Source: Oceanirhabdus seepicola
GTDB taxonomy: Bacteria; Bacillota; Clostridia; Clostridiales; Clostridiaceae
Direction: 5' to 3'
NCBI RefSeq assembly: GCF_023684385.1
Contig: NZ_JAGSOJ010000006.1
Coordinates: 214,394 to 278,393, forward strand
Length of the DNA stretch: 64,000 nucleotides
Shown: positions 8,294-17,003 of the stretch, one piece after another
Layout: every line of letters begins with the position of its first letter
Position numbering within the stretch: the stretch's first letter is position 1
Notes under the pieces: model-generated
What the model saw: only the letters and a program-made list of their open reading frames with translations
What the model was told of the DNA's origin: nothing
The model's database searches: none
Position numbers and translations under genes: made by a program

Positions 8294-8626
8294 TTTTTTA
8301 TCTCCAAAGTTTTTAAAAATAGTATCTCCTTTTACGTTAGATAGTATTCATTTTAAACGTCTCTCCTTTAGTTTTCATATTGATAATATGAAAACAAAGA
8401 CAAAATTAATGGCGCAGATTTATAAAGTATTTTGAAGAACAATAAATTGATAAAGAGCCATTTAACTTGAAAGATTGTAATTCTGCAGTATATAATAGTA
8501 GTATTGCACTTTTTTAGAAATGTAAAAATGCATAATATGCAAAAATAAAGAGATGTTGTTCGAATCTTTGATATGTGGATTATTAATATTAAAGAGTACA
8601 TAAGATAAATGAAAGGATGAATATAG
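8294..8626. other. Divergent intergenic region, ger permease / degV
   Basis: Holds a perfect dyad (8371-8395) and, on the minus strand, a four-codon ORF with an AAAGGAGAG ribosome site (ATG at 8351, TAA at 8337-8339) ahead of a second AAAGGAGA. The degV-proximal half shows no clear promoter or RNA. Confidence 0.45.
8371..8395. promoter_or_regulatory. Perfect inverted repeat upstream of the germination permease
   Basis: GTTTTCATATT (8371-8381), GAT, AATATGAAAAC (8385-8395): 11-bp arms, 3-bp spacer. It could be an operator or a leader hairpin of the minus-strand gene, 78 bases before its start codon. Confidence 0.5.
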
Positions 8627-9484
8627 GTGATGAAGATTATTGTAGATAGTACTTTTGATTTGCCAGAAGAAATGATTAAACAGTTGGAGATTGATATTAT
8701 TCCTTTAAGAGTACTAATTGGAGATAAAGAGTATTATGATAAAACAGATATTTCAGTTAATGAGGTTTATGAGGCGATGAAAAGTGGAATTATGCCCAAA
8801 ACTTCTCAACCTAATTTGGTACAAGTTAGGGGATTATTTCAAGGATATGCTGAGAAAAATGAAGATTTTGTTTATATTAGTTTTTCATCAAAGATGTCAG
8901 GGACTTATCAGAGTGCAAAACTAATTCTTGATGAATTAAAAGAGGAGTATCAAAATGTAAAGATGGAAGTTATCGATAGTAAAGCTGGTTCTCAAGGAAT
9001 AGGACTAATGGTACTTGGAATTCATGATAGGATTAAAAATGGAGCCAACTTTGAGGAGGTTATCAAAGTTTTAGATTTTTATAGAGAGAATGTAGAACAT
9101 TTTTTTAACTTAACAGATCTTCATTGGTTAAGTAAAGGTGGTAGATTATCTAGAGGAAAAGCAGTTGTGGGATCTTTGATGAATATTAAGCCAATTTTAA
9201 GGATAGAAGATGGAGAAATTATTCATTTTAAATCAGTTAGGGGGAAGAAAAAAGCAACGAAAGAGATAATAGATGAAGTTTTATCATTAATACCTAAAAG
9301 AGATTTTAAATACATAGGAATTGGACATAGTGATGATTTTGGGATGGCTACTATGATTAAAGAAACACTTAAAAAAGAATTTCCAAATAAAAAATATTTG
9401 TTAACAGATATTGGGAGTGTACTAACTAGTCATCTTGGTATTGGAGGAACAGGTATACTTTTAATGTCAGAATATAAAGGGTAA
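8627..9484 (+). CDS. DegV family fatty-acid-binding protein
   Basis: 285 residues, the usual length for DegV. The family opening IVDSTFDLPEEM, the PKTSQPN motif (about residues 57-63), the FSSKMSGTYQSA segment around 86-97 and the C-terminal HLGIGGTGILL glycine-rich motif are all visible. DegV/FakB proteins bind an acyl chain and present it to the kinase FakA for phosphorylation; FakA is not in this window. Start: GTG at 8627 is best spaced from AAAGGA (8612-8617); the adjacent ATG at 8630 is an alternative. Confidence 0.92.
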   Translation: MMKIIVDSTFDLPEEMIKQLEIDIIPLRVLIGDKEYYDKTDISVNEVYEAMKSGIMPKTSQPNLVQVRGLFQGYAEKNEDFVYISFSSKMSGTYQSAKLILDELKEEYQNVKMEVIDSKAGSQGIGLMVLGIHDRIKNGANFEEVIKVLDFYRENVEHFFNLTDLHWLSKGGRLSRGKAVVGSLMNIKPILRIEDGEIIHFKSVRGKKKATKEIIDEVLSLIPKRDFKYIGIGHSDDFGMATMIKETLKKEFPNKKYLLTDIGSVLTSHLGIGGTGILLMSEYKG

Positions 9485-9574
9485 TAATGAAAAATTAAGA
9501 AGAGTTTTTTATGATGATAAATTATGATATAATAACTATTATTGTTAATGAGTTTTAATCAAGTAATACATAGG

Positions 9575-9715
9575 GAGAATTGGAAGGGGTTGTAGTCAAG
9601 TGATTTTCCCCCTTCCGGTTTAAGGCGGGGGATCTGTAACGATGTTTAAGTTGAGGGGGACCATAGGGTTCAATAGAGAAGCTCGGGAACCACATCTGTT
9701 TTAGTAATTTAATAA
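9575..9715 (+). ncRNA. Structured RNA element, copy 1 (leader of the GCS2 operon), family unknown
   Basis: GC-rich block in AT-rich surroundings, homologous to 21722-21842. Shared blocks in order: AAGGGGTTGTA, CCGGTTTAAG, a G-tract, GTAACGAT or CAACGAT, GGGGACC or GGGAAAC followed by ATAGG, TAG-GAAGC. Here GGAAGGGG (9582-9589) pairs perfectly with CCCCTTCC (9609-9616); the C-tract could instead pair with the G-tract at 9626-9631. A second hairpin has GGACC-ATAG-GGTTC. No terminator hairpin at its 3' end. It ends about 15 bases before the ribosome site of the GCS2 gene, so it is a candidate cis-regulatory leader. No match to riboswitch consensus sequences I know. Confidence 0.6.
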
Positions 9716-9739
9716 TATTTTTGATTGAAGGTGATTTTA

Positions 9740-10975
9740 GTGCGTGAGGAGTTATATTTGAAGAATATTGAAATTGTTAAGAATTATCTGAAATCTGGAG
9801 AGACTACTAATGAAAATTTTAAGCTTGGAATGGAAGTGGAGCATTTTATTATTAAGGAAGACACTCTTGAGAGTGTAGACTATTATGAGGAAAATGGAAT
9901 AAGAGATCTTTTAAAAGAATTAAAAAAATCCAGTCATTGGGAAGAAATATTTGAACAAAATAATATTATTGGACTTAAGAGAAATGGAAGTACAATTACT
10001 CTTGAACCAGGTGCTCAAGTGGAAATAAGTGTACGCCCTTTTGAGAAAATTGAAGATATTGAAAGGGAATATGTTAGTATTCTTAAGGAAATAAAAAGAT
10101 GCATTAATAAGAGAAAACAGGATATTGCAATTGTGGGCTATCATCCAAAGAGTAAAATTAAGGATATTCCATTTATACCAAAAGAAAGATATTCGTTTAT
10201 GAAGGAATATTTTAAAGACAAGGGTAAATATGCATTAAATATGATGAAAGGTACCGCTTCGACTCAGATTTCAATTGACTATGAAAGTGAGTTTGATTTT
10301 AGTCGTAAATTTCGAGTGGCTAACTTTTTGTCTCCCTTAATATATTGTATTTTTGATAATTCACCAGTTTTCGAAGGAGAACAATGGAAAGGGAATTCCT
10401 TAAGAATTGATATATGGGATAATTGTGATAATGATAGAAGTGGAATTGTTAAAGGGGCGTTGGGAGAAGAATTTAATTATGAAAGTTATGCTAGATATAT
10501 TCTTGAAAGACCGCCTATTATAACTAAGAGAAAAGATGAATACATATTTACTAAGGATATGAGTGTAAAAGAGGTTTTTAGTGATTCAGAAATGAACAGT
10601 GATGAAATAGAACATATATTAACAATGTTTTTTCCAGATGTAAGAGCTAAAAATTATATCGAAATAAGAATGGCAGATGCATTGCCATACCCATATAATT
10701 TATCATATGCTGCTTTCATAAAGGGAATATTTTATGGAGAGAACTCTCTTAATTGGTTATATGAAGAATCATTGAAATACACAGAAGATGACTTGAATAC
10801 ATTTAAAAAAGAGGTTGTTTCTTTTGGAATGGATTCAGTGATTTATAACGAAAATGCATATGATTTTATGGAAAAGTTATTAAAGATGTGTGAGAGTGAG
10901 CTAGGAGATGAAGGAAAATATTTATACCCTATCTATGATATAATTCATAAAAAACTTAAAGTATGGAATGTATAG
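9740..10975 (+). CDS. Glutamate-cysteine ligase family 2 (GCS2-like) protein
   Basis: 411 residues. Members of the GCS2 clade condense glutamate with the amino group of cysteine or another amine using ATP. Visible matches: KLGMEVEHFII near the start (Mg/ATP-binding glutamates), TLEPGAQVEISV about residues 92-103, MKGTASTQISIDY about 173-185, and the late YIEIRMADALPYP segment. The start is taken as GTG at 9740, six bases after AAGGTG; the in-frame TTG at 9725 lacks a site. Followed 63 bases later by an ATP-grasp ligase, a pair that suggests a two-step thiol or peptide synthesis such as gamma-Glu-Cys then glutathione. The product is not proven. Confidence 0.85.
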   Translation: MREELYLKNIEIVKNYLKSGETTNENFKLGMEVEHFIIKEDTLESVDYYEENGIRDLLKELKKSSHWEEIFEQNNIIGLKRNGSTITLEPGAQVEISVRPFEKIEDIEREYVSILKEIKRCINKRKQDIAIVGYHPKSKIKDIPFIPKERYSFMKEYFKDKGKYALNMMKGTASTQISIDYESEFDFSRKFRVANFLSPLIYCIFDNSPVFEGEQWKGNSLRIDIWDNCDNDRSGIVKGALGEEFNYESYARYILERPPIITKRKDEYIFTKDMSVKEVFSDSEMNSDEIEHILTMFFPDVRAKNYIEIRMADALPYPYNLSYAAFIKGIFYGENSLNWLYEESLKYTEDDLNTFKKEVVSFGMDSVIYNENAYDFMEKLLKMCESELGDEGKYLYPIYDIIHKKLKVWNV

Positions 10976-11038
10976 CGATAAAGAATAAAGAACAAAGAAC
11001 AAATTTTAATATTAAAGTCTATATAAGGAGTGATTTTT

Positions 11039-12370
11039 ATGAATAGATTAGAAATTGATAGATTTTATATGAATGAAATTCTTGAAGATAAAGAAAAACA
11101 TATAAAAAAATATAAAGAAATGACTGGAAAAGTCAAAAATTCTACTGCTATGTATAAGGGAGAACCAATCCCTTTTTTGTATATGCCTAAAATGTATACA
11201 GAGAATGATTTGAATATATTTAAAGAATTATCTGAAACTATGATGGGGATTTTGAGAAAAGTTATTGATAAGTATCTTACAAATGAGGAATATAAGAAAG
11301 AATTCAGATTTGGAGATTTGCTTGATAGATTAATCACAGTGGAGCACGGATATAGAGCATATGTTCCAATGGCAAGAATTGATATATTCTATAGAGGTGA
11401 AGGGAAATTTAAGTTCTGTGAATTAAATGCAGATGGATCGTCTGCTATGAATGAAGATAGAGAACTTGGGAGAATATTCAGAGAGAGTGGAATCTTTGAT
11501 AACATTCCAGAAACATTGATTGAGGAAAATTTTGAACTCTTTAATAGCTGGGTGAAGGAATGTGAAAAGATGTATTGTGAATTTGGGGGAATAAAGGGTG
11601 AAGATACAACAGTAGCTATTATGGATTGGTCTGGGGGCGGAACGGTTAATGAGTTTGAGGTTTTTAGACAAGCATTTGAATATAATGGATTTAAAGCTAT
11701 CATAGTGGATCCTAGAGAGGTTACATTCATAGATGACGCCCTATATTATGGAGATACTAAGATTGATATTGTTTATAGAAGACTTGTAACACGTGAGATA
11801 ATAGATAGAAGTGATGAAATTCAAGATTTTATTAAAGGATGTTTGAGTGGAAAAGTATGTGTAATTGGACCAATAAAATCTCAGATAATACACAATAAGA
11901 GAATATTTAAAATATTACATGATGAAGAAACAAAAGATTTCTTAACAGAGAAAGAAGTAAAATTTATCGAGGAACATATACCTTTAACTAAATATTTTGA
12001 AGGAGAAGAGTGGGATATAGAGGAGCAAATAGTAAATAAAGATGAGTTGATTTTGAAACCTTGTGATTTATATGCCTCAAGAGGGGTTTATGCAGGAAAG
12101 GATTTCCCAGATGAAATGTGGAGAGAGAAATTATTGGAGTGTAAGGATGAGGATTACTTGATACAAGAGTATTATACTCCTCATAAAACTACATTGCTTG
12201 AGGTTACAGAAGATGATATTTTGCAGTATGATTTTAATAATATTACAGGTATATATATGTATAATGAAAAATTTGCAGGATTATATTCAAGAGTTGGTAA
12301 AAATCCAATAATTTCAGGATTACATGAGTGTTATACATTGCCTACATTTATAATAAAGGAAAGAGATTAA
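11039..12370 (+). CDS. ATP-grasp ligase, glutathionylspermidine synthase-like
   Basis: 443 residues. It resembles the C-N ligase half of glutathionylspermidine synthases and related ATP-grasp proteins: FKFCELNADGSSAMNED (acceptor/nucleotide region), a central MDWSGGGTVNEFE segment, and a C-terminal ATP-grasp core with the LKPCDLYASRGVYAG loop and DYLIQEYY. It forms an operon with the GCS2 ligase and probably acts on its product, adding glycine, a polyamine or an amino acid; the acceptor is not readable from sequence. The start is ATG 11039, eight bases after AAGGAG; the GTG at 11030 overlaps the ribosome site. It is not the canonical GshB family, so calling it glutathione synthetase would be inference. 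Confidence 0.78.
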   Translation: MNRLEIDRFYMNEILEDKEKHIKKYKEMTGKVKNSTAMYKGEPIPFLYMPKMYTENDLNIFKELSETMMGILRKVIDKYLTNEEYKKEFRFGDLLDRLITVEHGYRAYVPMARIDIFYRGEGKFKFCELNADGSSAMNEDRELGRIFRESGIFDNIPETLIEENFELFNSWVKECEKMYCEFGGIKGEDTTVAIMDWSGGGTVNEFEVFRQAFEYNGFKAIIVDPREVTFIDDALYYGDTKIDIVYRRLVTREIIDRSDEIQDFIKGCLSGKVCVIGPIKSQIIHNKRIFKILHDEETKDFLTEKEVKFIEEHIPLTKYFEGEEWDIEEQIVNKDELILKPCDLYASRGVYAGKDFPDEMWREKLLECKDEDYLIQEYYTPHKTTLLEVTEDDILQYDFNNITGIYMYNEKFAGLYSRVGKNPIISGLHECYTLPTFIIKERD

Positions 12371-12396
12371 GAAAACAAATTGATAGTGTAGAATGT

Positions 12397-12422
12397 ATAA
12401 TGGAGAACCAATTCTCCATTAT
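12397..12422 (+). terminator. Hairpin after the GCS2/ATP-grasp operon
   Basis: Perfect 11-bp stem ATAATGGAGAA/TTCTCCATTAT with a CCAA loop, no direct U-tract. Flanking AATGT and ACATT could extend it. Confidence 0.55.
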
Positions 12423-12441
12423 CAATTATACATTTCGTTTA

Positions 12442-12463
12442 AACGCACTTAGTGTGTTTTTTT
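12442..12463 (+). terminator. Rho-independent terminator before ruvA
   Basis: AACGCAC-TTA-GTGTGTT stem (7 bp, one G-T) running into seven T. It separates the ligase operon from the ruvA block. Confidence 0.75.
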
Positions 12464-12526
12464 CGTTGAACATTTTTTCGTATAATGGTAAAGTATAATA
12501 TAGAACAAAAGTAGGGTGGTGAAGTT

Positions 12527-13126
12527 TTGTACGAATACATAAAAGGAAAGTATGAAGGTTTAAATAAAGGTTACATAATTTTAGAAAATAATAATATTGG
12601 ATATAAAATATTCACTTCAGGAACAACAATAGCACAGATGCCTAAAATAGGTGAGGATGTTAAGTTATATATTGAGCAGATAGTGAGACAAGACTTTATT
12701 GGATTGTATGGTTTTTTGACTATGGACGAACTAAATATGTTCAATATGTTTCTTAATGTTAATGGTGTTGGGGCAAAAGCTTCATTATCATTATTATCAA
12801 TTGCTAACATTGAAACATTGAAATATTCCATAGTGAATGAGGATGATAAGACCATCACAAGAGCTCCTGGAATAGGAAAGAAAACTGCTCAGAGAATCAT
12901 ATTAGAGCTTAAAGATAAGATTAAGAAGCTTGATGAATTTGATGGTAATATTCAGATGGAATTACTAGATGAAAGCTCTAGTATATCAAATGCTAAAGAA
13001 GCAGCAGAGGCTTTGATGTCTTTAGGATATACTGAGAAAGAAGCGGATAAAGTTCTGAAGAATGTTGATAAGAGTGATACAATTGAAAATATCATAAAGG
13101 AAAGCTTGAAACTTCTTATGAACTAA
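12527..13126 (+). CDS. ruvA: Holliday junction branch migration protein RuvA
   Basis: 199 residues. DNA-junction-binding tetramer that loads the RuvB motor. N-terminal OB-fold begins YEYIKGKYEGLNKGYIILE; VNGVGAKASL and PGIGKKTAQRIILELK are the two helix-hairpin-helix motifs (about residues 77-86 and 112-127); the C-terminal UBA-like domain III (from about 150) carries EALMSLGYTEKEA. The TTG start is preceded by GGTGGTG. First gene of a block with ruvB; ruvC is not present, as is normal for Firmicutes, which use RecU. Confidence 0.96.
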   Translation: MYEYIKGKYEGLNKGYIILENNNIGYKIFTSGTTIAQMPKIGEDVKLYIEQIVRQDFIGLYGFLTMDELNMFNMFLNVNGVGAKASLSLLSIANIETLKYSIVNEDDKTITRAPGIGKKTAQRIILELKDKIKKLDEFDGNIQMELLDESSSISNAKEAAEALMSLGYTEKEADKVLKNVDKSDTIENIIKESLKLLMN

Positions 13127-13161
13127 GGATTTGAATTATTAAAGTGAAGAGGTGAATAATT

Positions 13162-14184
13162 ATGGATGATAGAATAATAGCCTCACAAGAAATGTTTGAA
13201 GATAACGATAGCGAATTTTCATTAAGACCCCAAAATTTAAAAGAATATATTGGGCAGAAAAAGGTAAAAGAAAAACTAGAGATTTTCATTCAAGCTGCAA
13301 AGCTAAGGGATGAAGCTCTTGATCATGTGCTTCTTTATGGACCACCAGGTCTTGGAAAAACAACTCTTGCAAATATTATTGCCAGGGAAATGGGGGGAGA
13401 TTTAAAAATAACCTCAGGACCAGCTATTGAGAGGGCTGGAGATTTAGCGGCTATATTAACCAATTTAAAAGATAATGATGTACTTTTTATTGATGAGATT
13501 CATAGATTAAGCAGAGCAGTTGAGGAGATTCTTTATCCTGCAATGGAGGATTATGCTTTAGATATTGTCATAGGTAAGGGAGCAGCGGCTAAATCTATTC
13601 GTATAGATCTACCTAAATTCACATTGATAGGAGCTACAACTAGATTAGGATTATTAACATCACCTCTAAGAGATAGATTTGGGGTTATGTGTTCTATGGA
13701 ATTCTATGAAATTGATGAACTAAGAGAAATTGTTGTAAGGTCAGCAGATATCTTAAATGTAGATATAATTGAAAGTGCTGCTGAAATGATAGGAAGAAGA
13801 TCAAGAGGGACTCCAAGAATCGCTAATAGACTTTTGAAAAGGGTTAGAGATTATTGTTCAGTTAAAGGTGATGGAATAATTACTGAAGAGATTGTTCAAA
13901 ACGCTGCAGAACTTCTGGAGATAGATCTTGAAGGTTTTGATAAGATTGATAATAAGATTCTTAAAGCTATCATAAATAACTTTAATGGTGGGCCAGTAGG
14001 GGTGGAGACACTTGCATATTTTATTGGGGAAGAGAGCTCTACAGTGGAAGATGTATATGAACCATATCTTCTACAGAAAGGATTTATCTTAAGAACACCA
14101 AGAGGTAGGGTTGCTGGTGATAGAGCTTATGAACATTTCAACATTAAGAGGGGTAAAAGATTGATTCAAGAATCAATTTTTTAA
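13162..14184 (+). CDS. ruvB: Holliday junction branch migration helicase RuvB
   Basis: 340 residues, AAA+ motor. Walker A GPPGLGKTT at residues 60-68, Walker B VLFIDEIHRL, sensor 1 LIGATTR, arginine-finger region SPLRDRFG, and the C-terminal winged helix with TPRGRV. ATG with AAGAGGTG upstream, 35 bases after ruvA. A 177-base gap to queA follows without a visible terminator, so the operon may continue. Confidence 0.97.
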   Translation: MDDRIIASQEMFEDNDSEFSLRPQNLKEYIGQKKVKEKLEIFIQAAKLRDEALDHVLLYGPPGLGKTTLANIIAREMGGDLKITSGPAIERAGDLAAILTNLKDNDVLFIDEIHRLSRAVEEILYPAMEDYALDIVIGKGAAAKSIRIDLPKFTLIGATTRLGLLTSPLRDRFGVMCSMEFYEIDELREIVVRSADILNVDIIESAAEMIGRRSRGTPRIANRLLKRVRDYCSVKGDGIITEEIVQNAAELLEIDLEGFDKIDNKILKAIINNFNGGPVGVETLAYFIGEESSTVEDVYEPYLLQKGFILRTPRGRVAGDRAYEHFNIKRGKRLIQESIF

Positions 14185-14361
14185 AAATAAATATTTGGAA
14201 AGTTAATAAAGTATAATGAAAGCGGCTAAAATATAACATAGGCATTATAGTTATCTTATTTAAAACACAATTTATTACATTAAATTATGTGCATTTTTTT
14301 AATGAAATACCTTTTTATATAAGAAACCTATAAGAATTGCCTTAGAGAAAGGGTGTAAAAT

Positions 14362-15387
14362 TTGAAGGTTAAAGATTTTTACTTTGATTTACCTGAAGAG
14401 CAAATTGCTCAAAAACCAGCAGAAAAGAGAGATCTCTCTAGATTGATGGTTTATGATAGAGAAAGTGGAGAGGTAGAACATAAAGTTTTTAAAGATATTG
14501 TAGACTATCTTAATGAGGGAGATTGCTTGGTGCTCAATAATACAAGAGTTCTTCCTGCAAGATTATTTGGATCAAAGGAAAATACAGGAGGAAAAGTTGA
14601 GTTCCTACTATTAAAGAGAATAGATAAAAATACATGGGAGAGTCTTGTTAAGCCTGGGAAAAAAGCTAAACCAGGAACAAGATTCGTATTTGGAGATGGA
14701 AGATTAAAATGTGAAGTAACAGGAATCGGTGAAGAGGGAAGTAGGATTATTAAGTTCGAGTATGATGGAGTGTTTGAAGAGATACTTGATGAGCTTGGTA
14801 ATATGCCATTACCTCCTTATATAACTGAGAGACTTGAAGATAAAGAGCGTTACCAAACCGTGTATTCAAAAGAAGTGGGATCTGCGGCAGCACCAACAGC
14901 TGGGCTGCATTTCACAGAAGAATTACTTAGGAAAATTAAGGATAAAGGTGTGAAAATGGCATACGTCACACTACATGTTGGATTAGGTACTTTTAGACCT
15001 GTTAAGGCAGAAACTATCGCAGAACACCATATGCATTCCGAATACTATGAAATTGATGATGAAGCAGCAAAGATAATAAATGACACCAAAAAAAATGGTG
15101 GAAGAGTAATTGCGGTTGGTACAACTTCTTGTAGAACACTTGAAAGTGCAGCAGAAGAGAATGGGCATCTTGAAGGAAAAAAAGGGGATACAGAGATATT
15201 CATATATCCAGGATATAAATTTAAAGTTATTGATGGTATTATTACAAATTTCCATCTGCCTGAGTCTACGCTTATAATGCTGATTAGTGCATTGAGTAGT
15301 AGAGATAAAATTATTAACGCTTATAACATTGCAGTTAAAGAAAATTATAGATTCTTCAGTTTTGGAGATGCTATGTTCATTAGATAA
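14362..15387 (+). CDS. queA: S-adenosylmethionine:tRNA ribosyltransferase-isomerase
   Basis: 341 residues. Transfers the ribosyl moiety of SAM to preQ1-modified tRNA to give epoxyqueuosine. Family hallmarks: YFDLPEEQIAQKPAEKRDLSRLM at the N-terminus, LNNTRVLPARLFG, GSAAAPTAGLHFTEELL in the middle, HVGLGTFRPV and TTSCRTLESA near the C-terminus. The TTG start follows AGAAAGGGTG. It is paired with tgt, which inserts preQ1, so the two act consecutively on tRNA position 34. Confidence 0.96.
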   Translation: MKVKDFYFDLPEEQIAQKPAEKRDLSRLMVYDRESGEVEHKVFKDIVDYLNEGDCLVLNNTRVLPARLFGSKENTGGKVEFLLLKRIDKNTWESLVKPGKKAKPGTRFVFGDGRLKCEVTGIGEEGSRIIKFEYDGVFEEILDELGNMPLPPYITERLEDKERYQTVYSKEVGSAAAPTAGLHFTEELLRKIKDKGVKMAYVTLHVGLGTFRPVKAETIAEHHMHSEYYEIDDEAAKIINDTKKNGGRVIAVGTTSCRTLESAAEENGHLEGKKGDTEIFIYPGYKFKVIDGIITNFHLPESTLIMLISALSSRDKIINAYNIAVKENYRFFSFGDAMFIR

Positions 15388-15412
15388 AAGGATATTTAGA
15401 GAGGAGAAAATA

Positions 15413-16549
15413 ATGGGTAAATATACATTATTAAAAAAAGAAGGAAGTGCTAGGAGAGGAAGATTTGAAACAGTACATGGTACTATAGAAACTCCTGTTT
15501 TTATGAATGTTGGTACACTTGCAGCGATAAAAGGGGCAGTGTCATCAATGGATCTTAAGGAAATAAGATGTCAGGTGGAACTTTCTAATACTTATCATCT
15601 TCATTTAAGACCAGGTGATGATGTTGTTAAAGAGTTGGGTGGATTACATAAATTTATGAATTGGGATAGACCTATTCTTACAGATTCAGGCGGATTCCAA
15701 GTTTTCTCATTAGCTGGTATGAGAAAGATTAAAGAAGAGGGAGTGTATTTTAGTTCCCACATTGACGGAAGAAAAATATTTATGGGACCAGAGGAAAGTA
15801 TGCAGATACAGAGTAATCTTGCATCTACTATAGCAATGGCATTTGATGAGTGTATTCCTAATCCTTCAACAAGAGAATATGTTATTGGCTCAGTAGCTAG
15901 AACAACAAGATGGCTTGAAAGATGTAAGACAGAAGTTGATAGATTAAATTCATTAGAAACAACTATAAATAGAAATCAAATGTTATTTGGAATAAACCAA
16001 GGTGGGGTTTACAACGATATCAGAATCGAGCATGCTAAGAGGATTGTTGATATGGATCTTGATGGGTATGCAATAGGTGGATTAGCAGTTGGGGAAACTC
16101 ATGAAGAAATGTATGATGTTATAGAAAATGTGACACCACATTTACCACACGACAAACCAATTTATCTTATGGGAGTTGGACTTCCAAGTAATATACTTGA
16201 AGCAGTTGATAGGGGAGTAGATTTCTTTGATTGCGTATTACCAGCTAGAAATGGAAGGCATGGTCATGTGTTTACAAAAAACGGAAAGATAAATCTTTTC
16301 AATAAGAAGTTTGAACTAGATGGTGCTCCTATTGATGAAGGATGTGATTGTCCTGCATGTAGAAATTATAGTAGAGCATATATAAGGCATCTATTTAAAG
16401 CAAAAGAGATGCTTGCAATGAGATTGTGTGTGCTTCATAATCTATATTTCTATAATAAGCTTATGGAAGAAATTAGAGCTGCTTTAGATGGTGGCTATTT
16501 CAAACAATATAAAAAGCAGAAGTTAGAAGAATGGAATGGAAGAGCATAA
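15413..16549 (+). CDS. tgt: tRNA-guanine transglycosylase
   Basis: 378 residues. Exchanges guanine-34 of GUN-anticodon tRNAs for preQ1. Visible: LTDSGGFQVFSL with the catalytic Asp region, FGINQGGVY, GGLAVGE, the DCVLPARNGRHG segment, and the zinc site C-x-C-x2-C followed by RLCVLHN at the C-terminus. The ATG at 15413 has GAGAGGAG nine bases upstream, so the longer in-frame extension into queA is rejected. It lies 25 bases after queA. Confidence 0.96.
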   Translation: MGKYTLLKKEGSARRGRFETVHGTIETPVFMNVGTLAAIKGAVSSMDLKEIRCQVELSNTYHLHLRPGDDVVKELGGLHKFMNWDRPILTDSGGFQVFSLAGMRKIKEEGVYFSSHIDGRKIFMGPEESMQIQSNLASTIAMAFDECIPNPSTREYVIGSVARTTRWLERCKTEVDRLNSLETTINRNQMLFGINQGGVYNDIRIEHAKRIVDMDLDGYAIGGLAVGETHEEMYDVIENVTPHLPHDKPIYLMGVGLPSNILEAVDRGVDFFDCVLPARNGRHGHVFTKNGKINLFNKKFELDGAPIDEGCDCPACRNYSRAYIRHLFKAKEMLAMRLCVLHNLYFYNKLMEEIRAALDGGYFKQYKKQKLEEWNGRA

Positions 16550-16619
16550 TTTATTTGAATTAAATTCATTTTTATGATTTAATAGGAATTAGAATATCTT
16601 TTAAGGAGGTAGTTATATT

Positions 16620-16928
16620 ATGGGACCACAGTTGATTCAAATGTTAATTGTTTTTGGTATAATGTTTGGAATGATGTATCTTTTAATTATTGTACCAGAT
16701 AAGAAAAGAAGAAAGAAATATTCTTCAATGCTAGATACTATGAAAGTAAACGATAAAATTACAACTAAAGGTGGAATTGTTGGAAAGATAATAAATATCA
16801 AGGACGACTACATAATTCTTGAAACAGGTCCTGATAGAGCAAGAGTTAAAATGCTTAAAACAGGAATTCTTACAATAGAAAACAATGATACTAGTGAAGC
16901 AGCAGTAACATCAGAAGAAAAAAAGTAA
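16620..16928 (+). CDS. yajC: Preprotein translocase accessory subunit YajC
   Basis: 102 residues: one N-terminal membrane helix (about residues 6-26) followed by the conserved IVPDKKRRKKY sequence and a small cytosolic domain with KVNDKITTKGGIVGKI. YajC associates with SecDF in the Sec translocase; secD and secF are three genes downstream. AAGGAGG ribosome site. Confidence 0.93.
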   Translation: MGPQLIQMLIVFGIMFGMMYLLIIVPDKKRRKKYSSMLDTMKVNDKITTKGGIVGKIINIKDDYIILETGPDRARVKMLKTGILTIENNDTSEAAVTSEEKK

Positions 16929-17003
16929 TAAATATTTTCTAATGTAGAATATTACCCTTCTATCTCTCATAATTATTTACAAAAGAGAAATAGGAGGGTT
17001 TTT

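Noticed and set aside
9575..9715. Reading copy 1 as a c-di-AMP (ydaO), T-box or other known riboswitch because of the CGGGAACCAC segment
   Set aside because: The remaining conserved blocks of those classes (for example the T-box AGGGTGG-ACCGCG bulge or the ydaO GCTAACCTC part) are absent, and copy 2 does not keep the GGGAACCA string.
10985..11003. AAAGAACAAAGAACAAA run similar to 46316-46332 as a dispersed repeat family
   Set aside because: Short, A-rich and only two loose copies in 64 kb; could be chance in an AT-rich genome.
12481..12499. Two TATAAT hexamers before ruvA as a SigA promoter
   Set aside because: Neither has a -35 hexamer at 16-18 bp; TTGAAC at 12466 is too near to the first and too far from the second.
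15329..15412. N-terminal extension of tgt overlapping the end of queA
   Set aside because: No ribosome site, sequence unlike the Tgt N-terminus, and a well-placed GAGAGGAG before the ATG at 15413.
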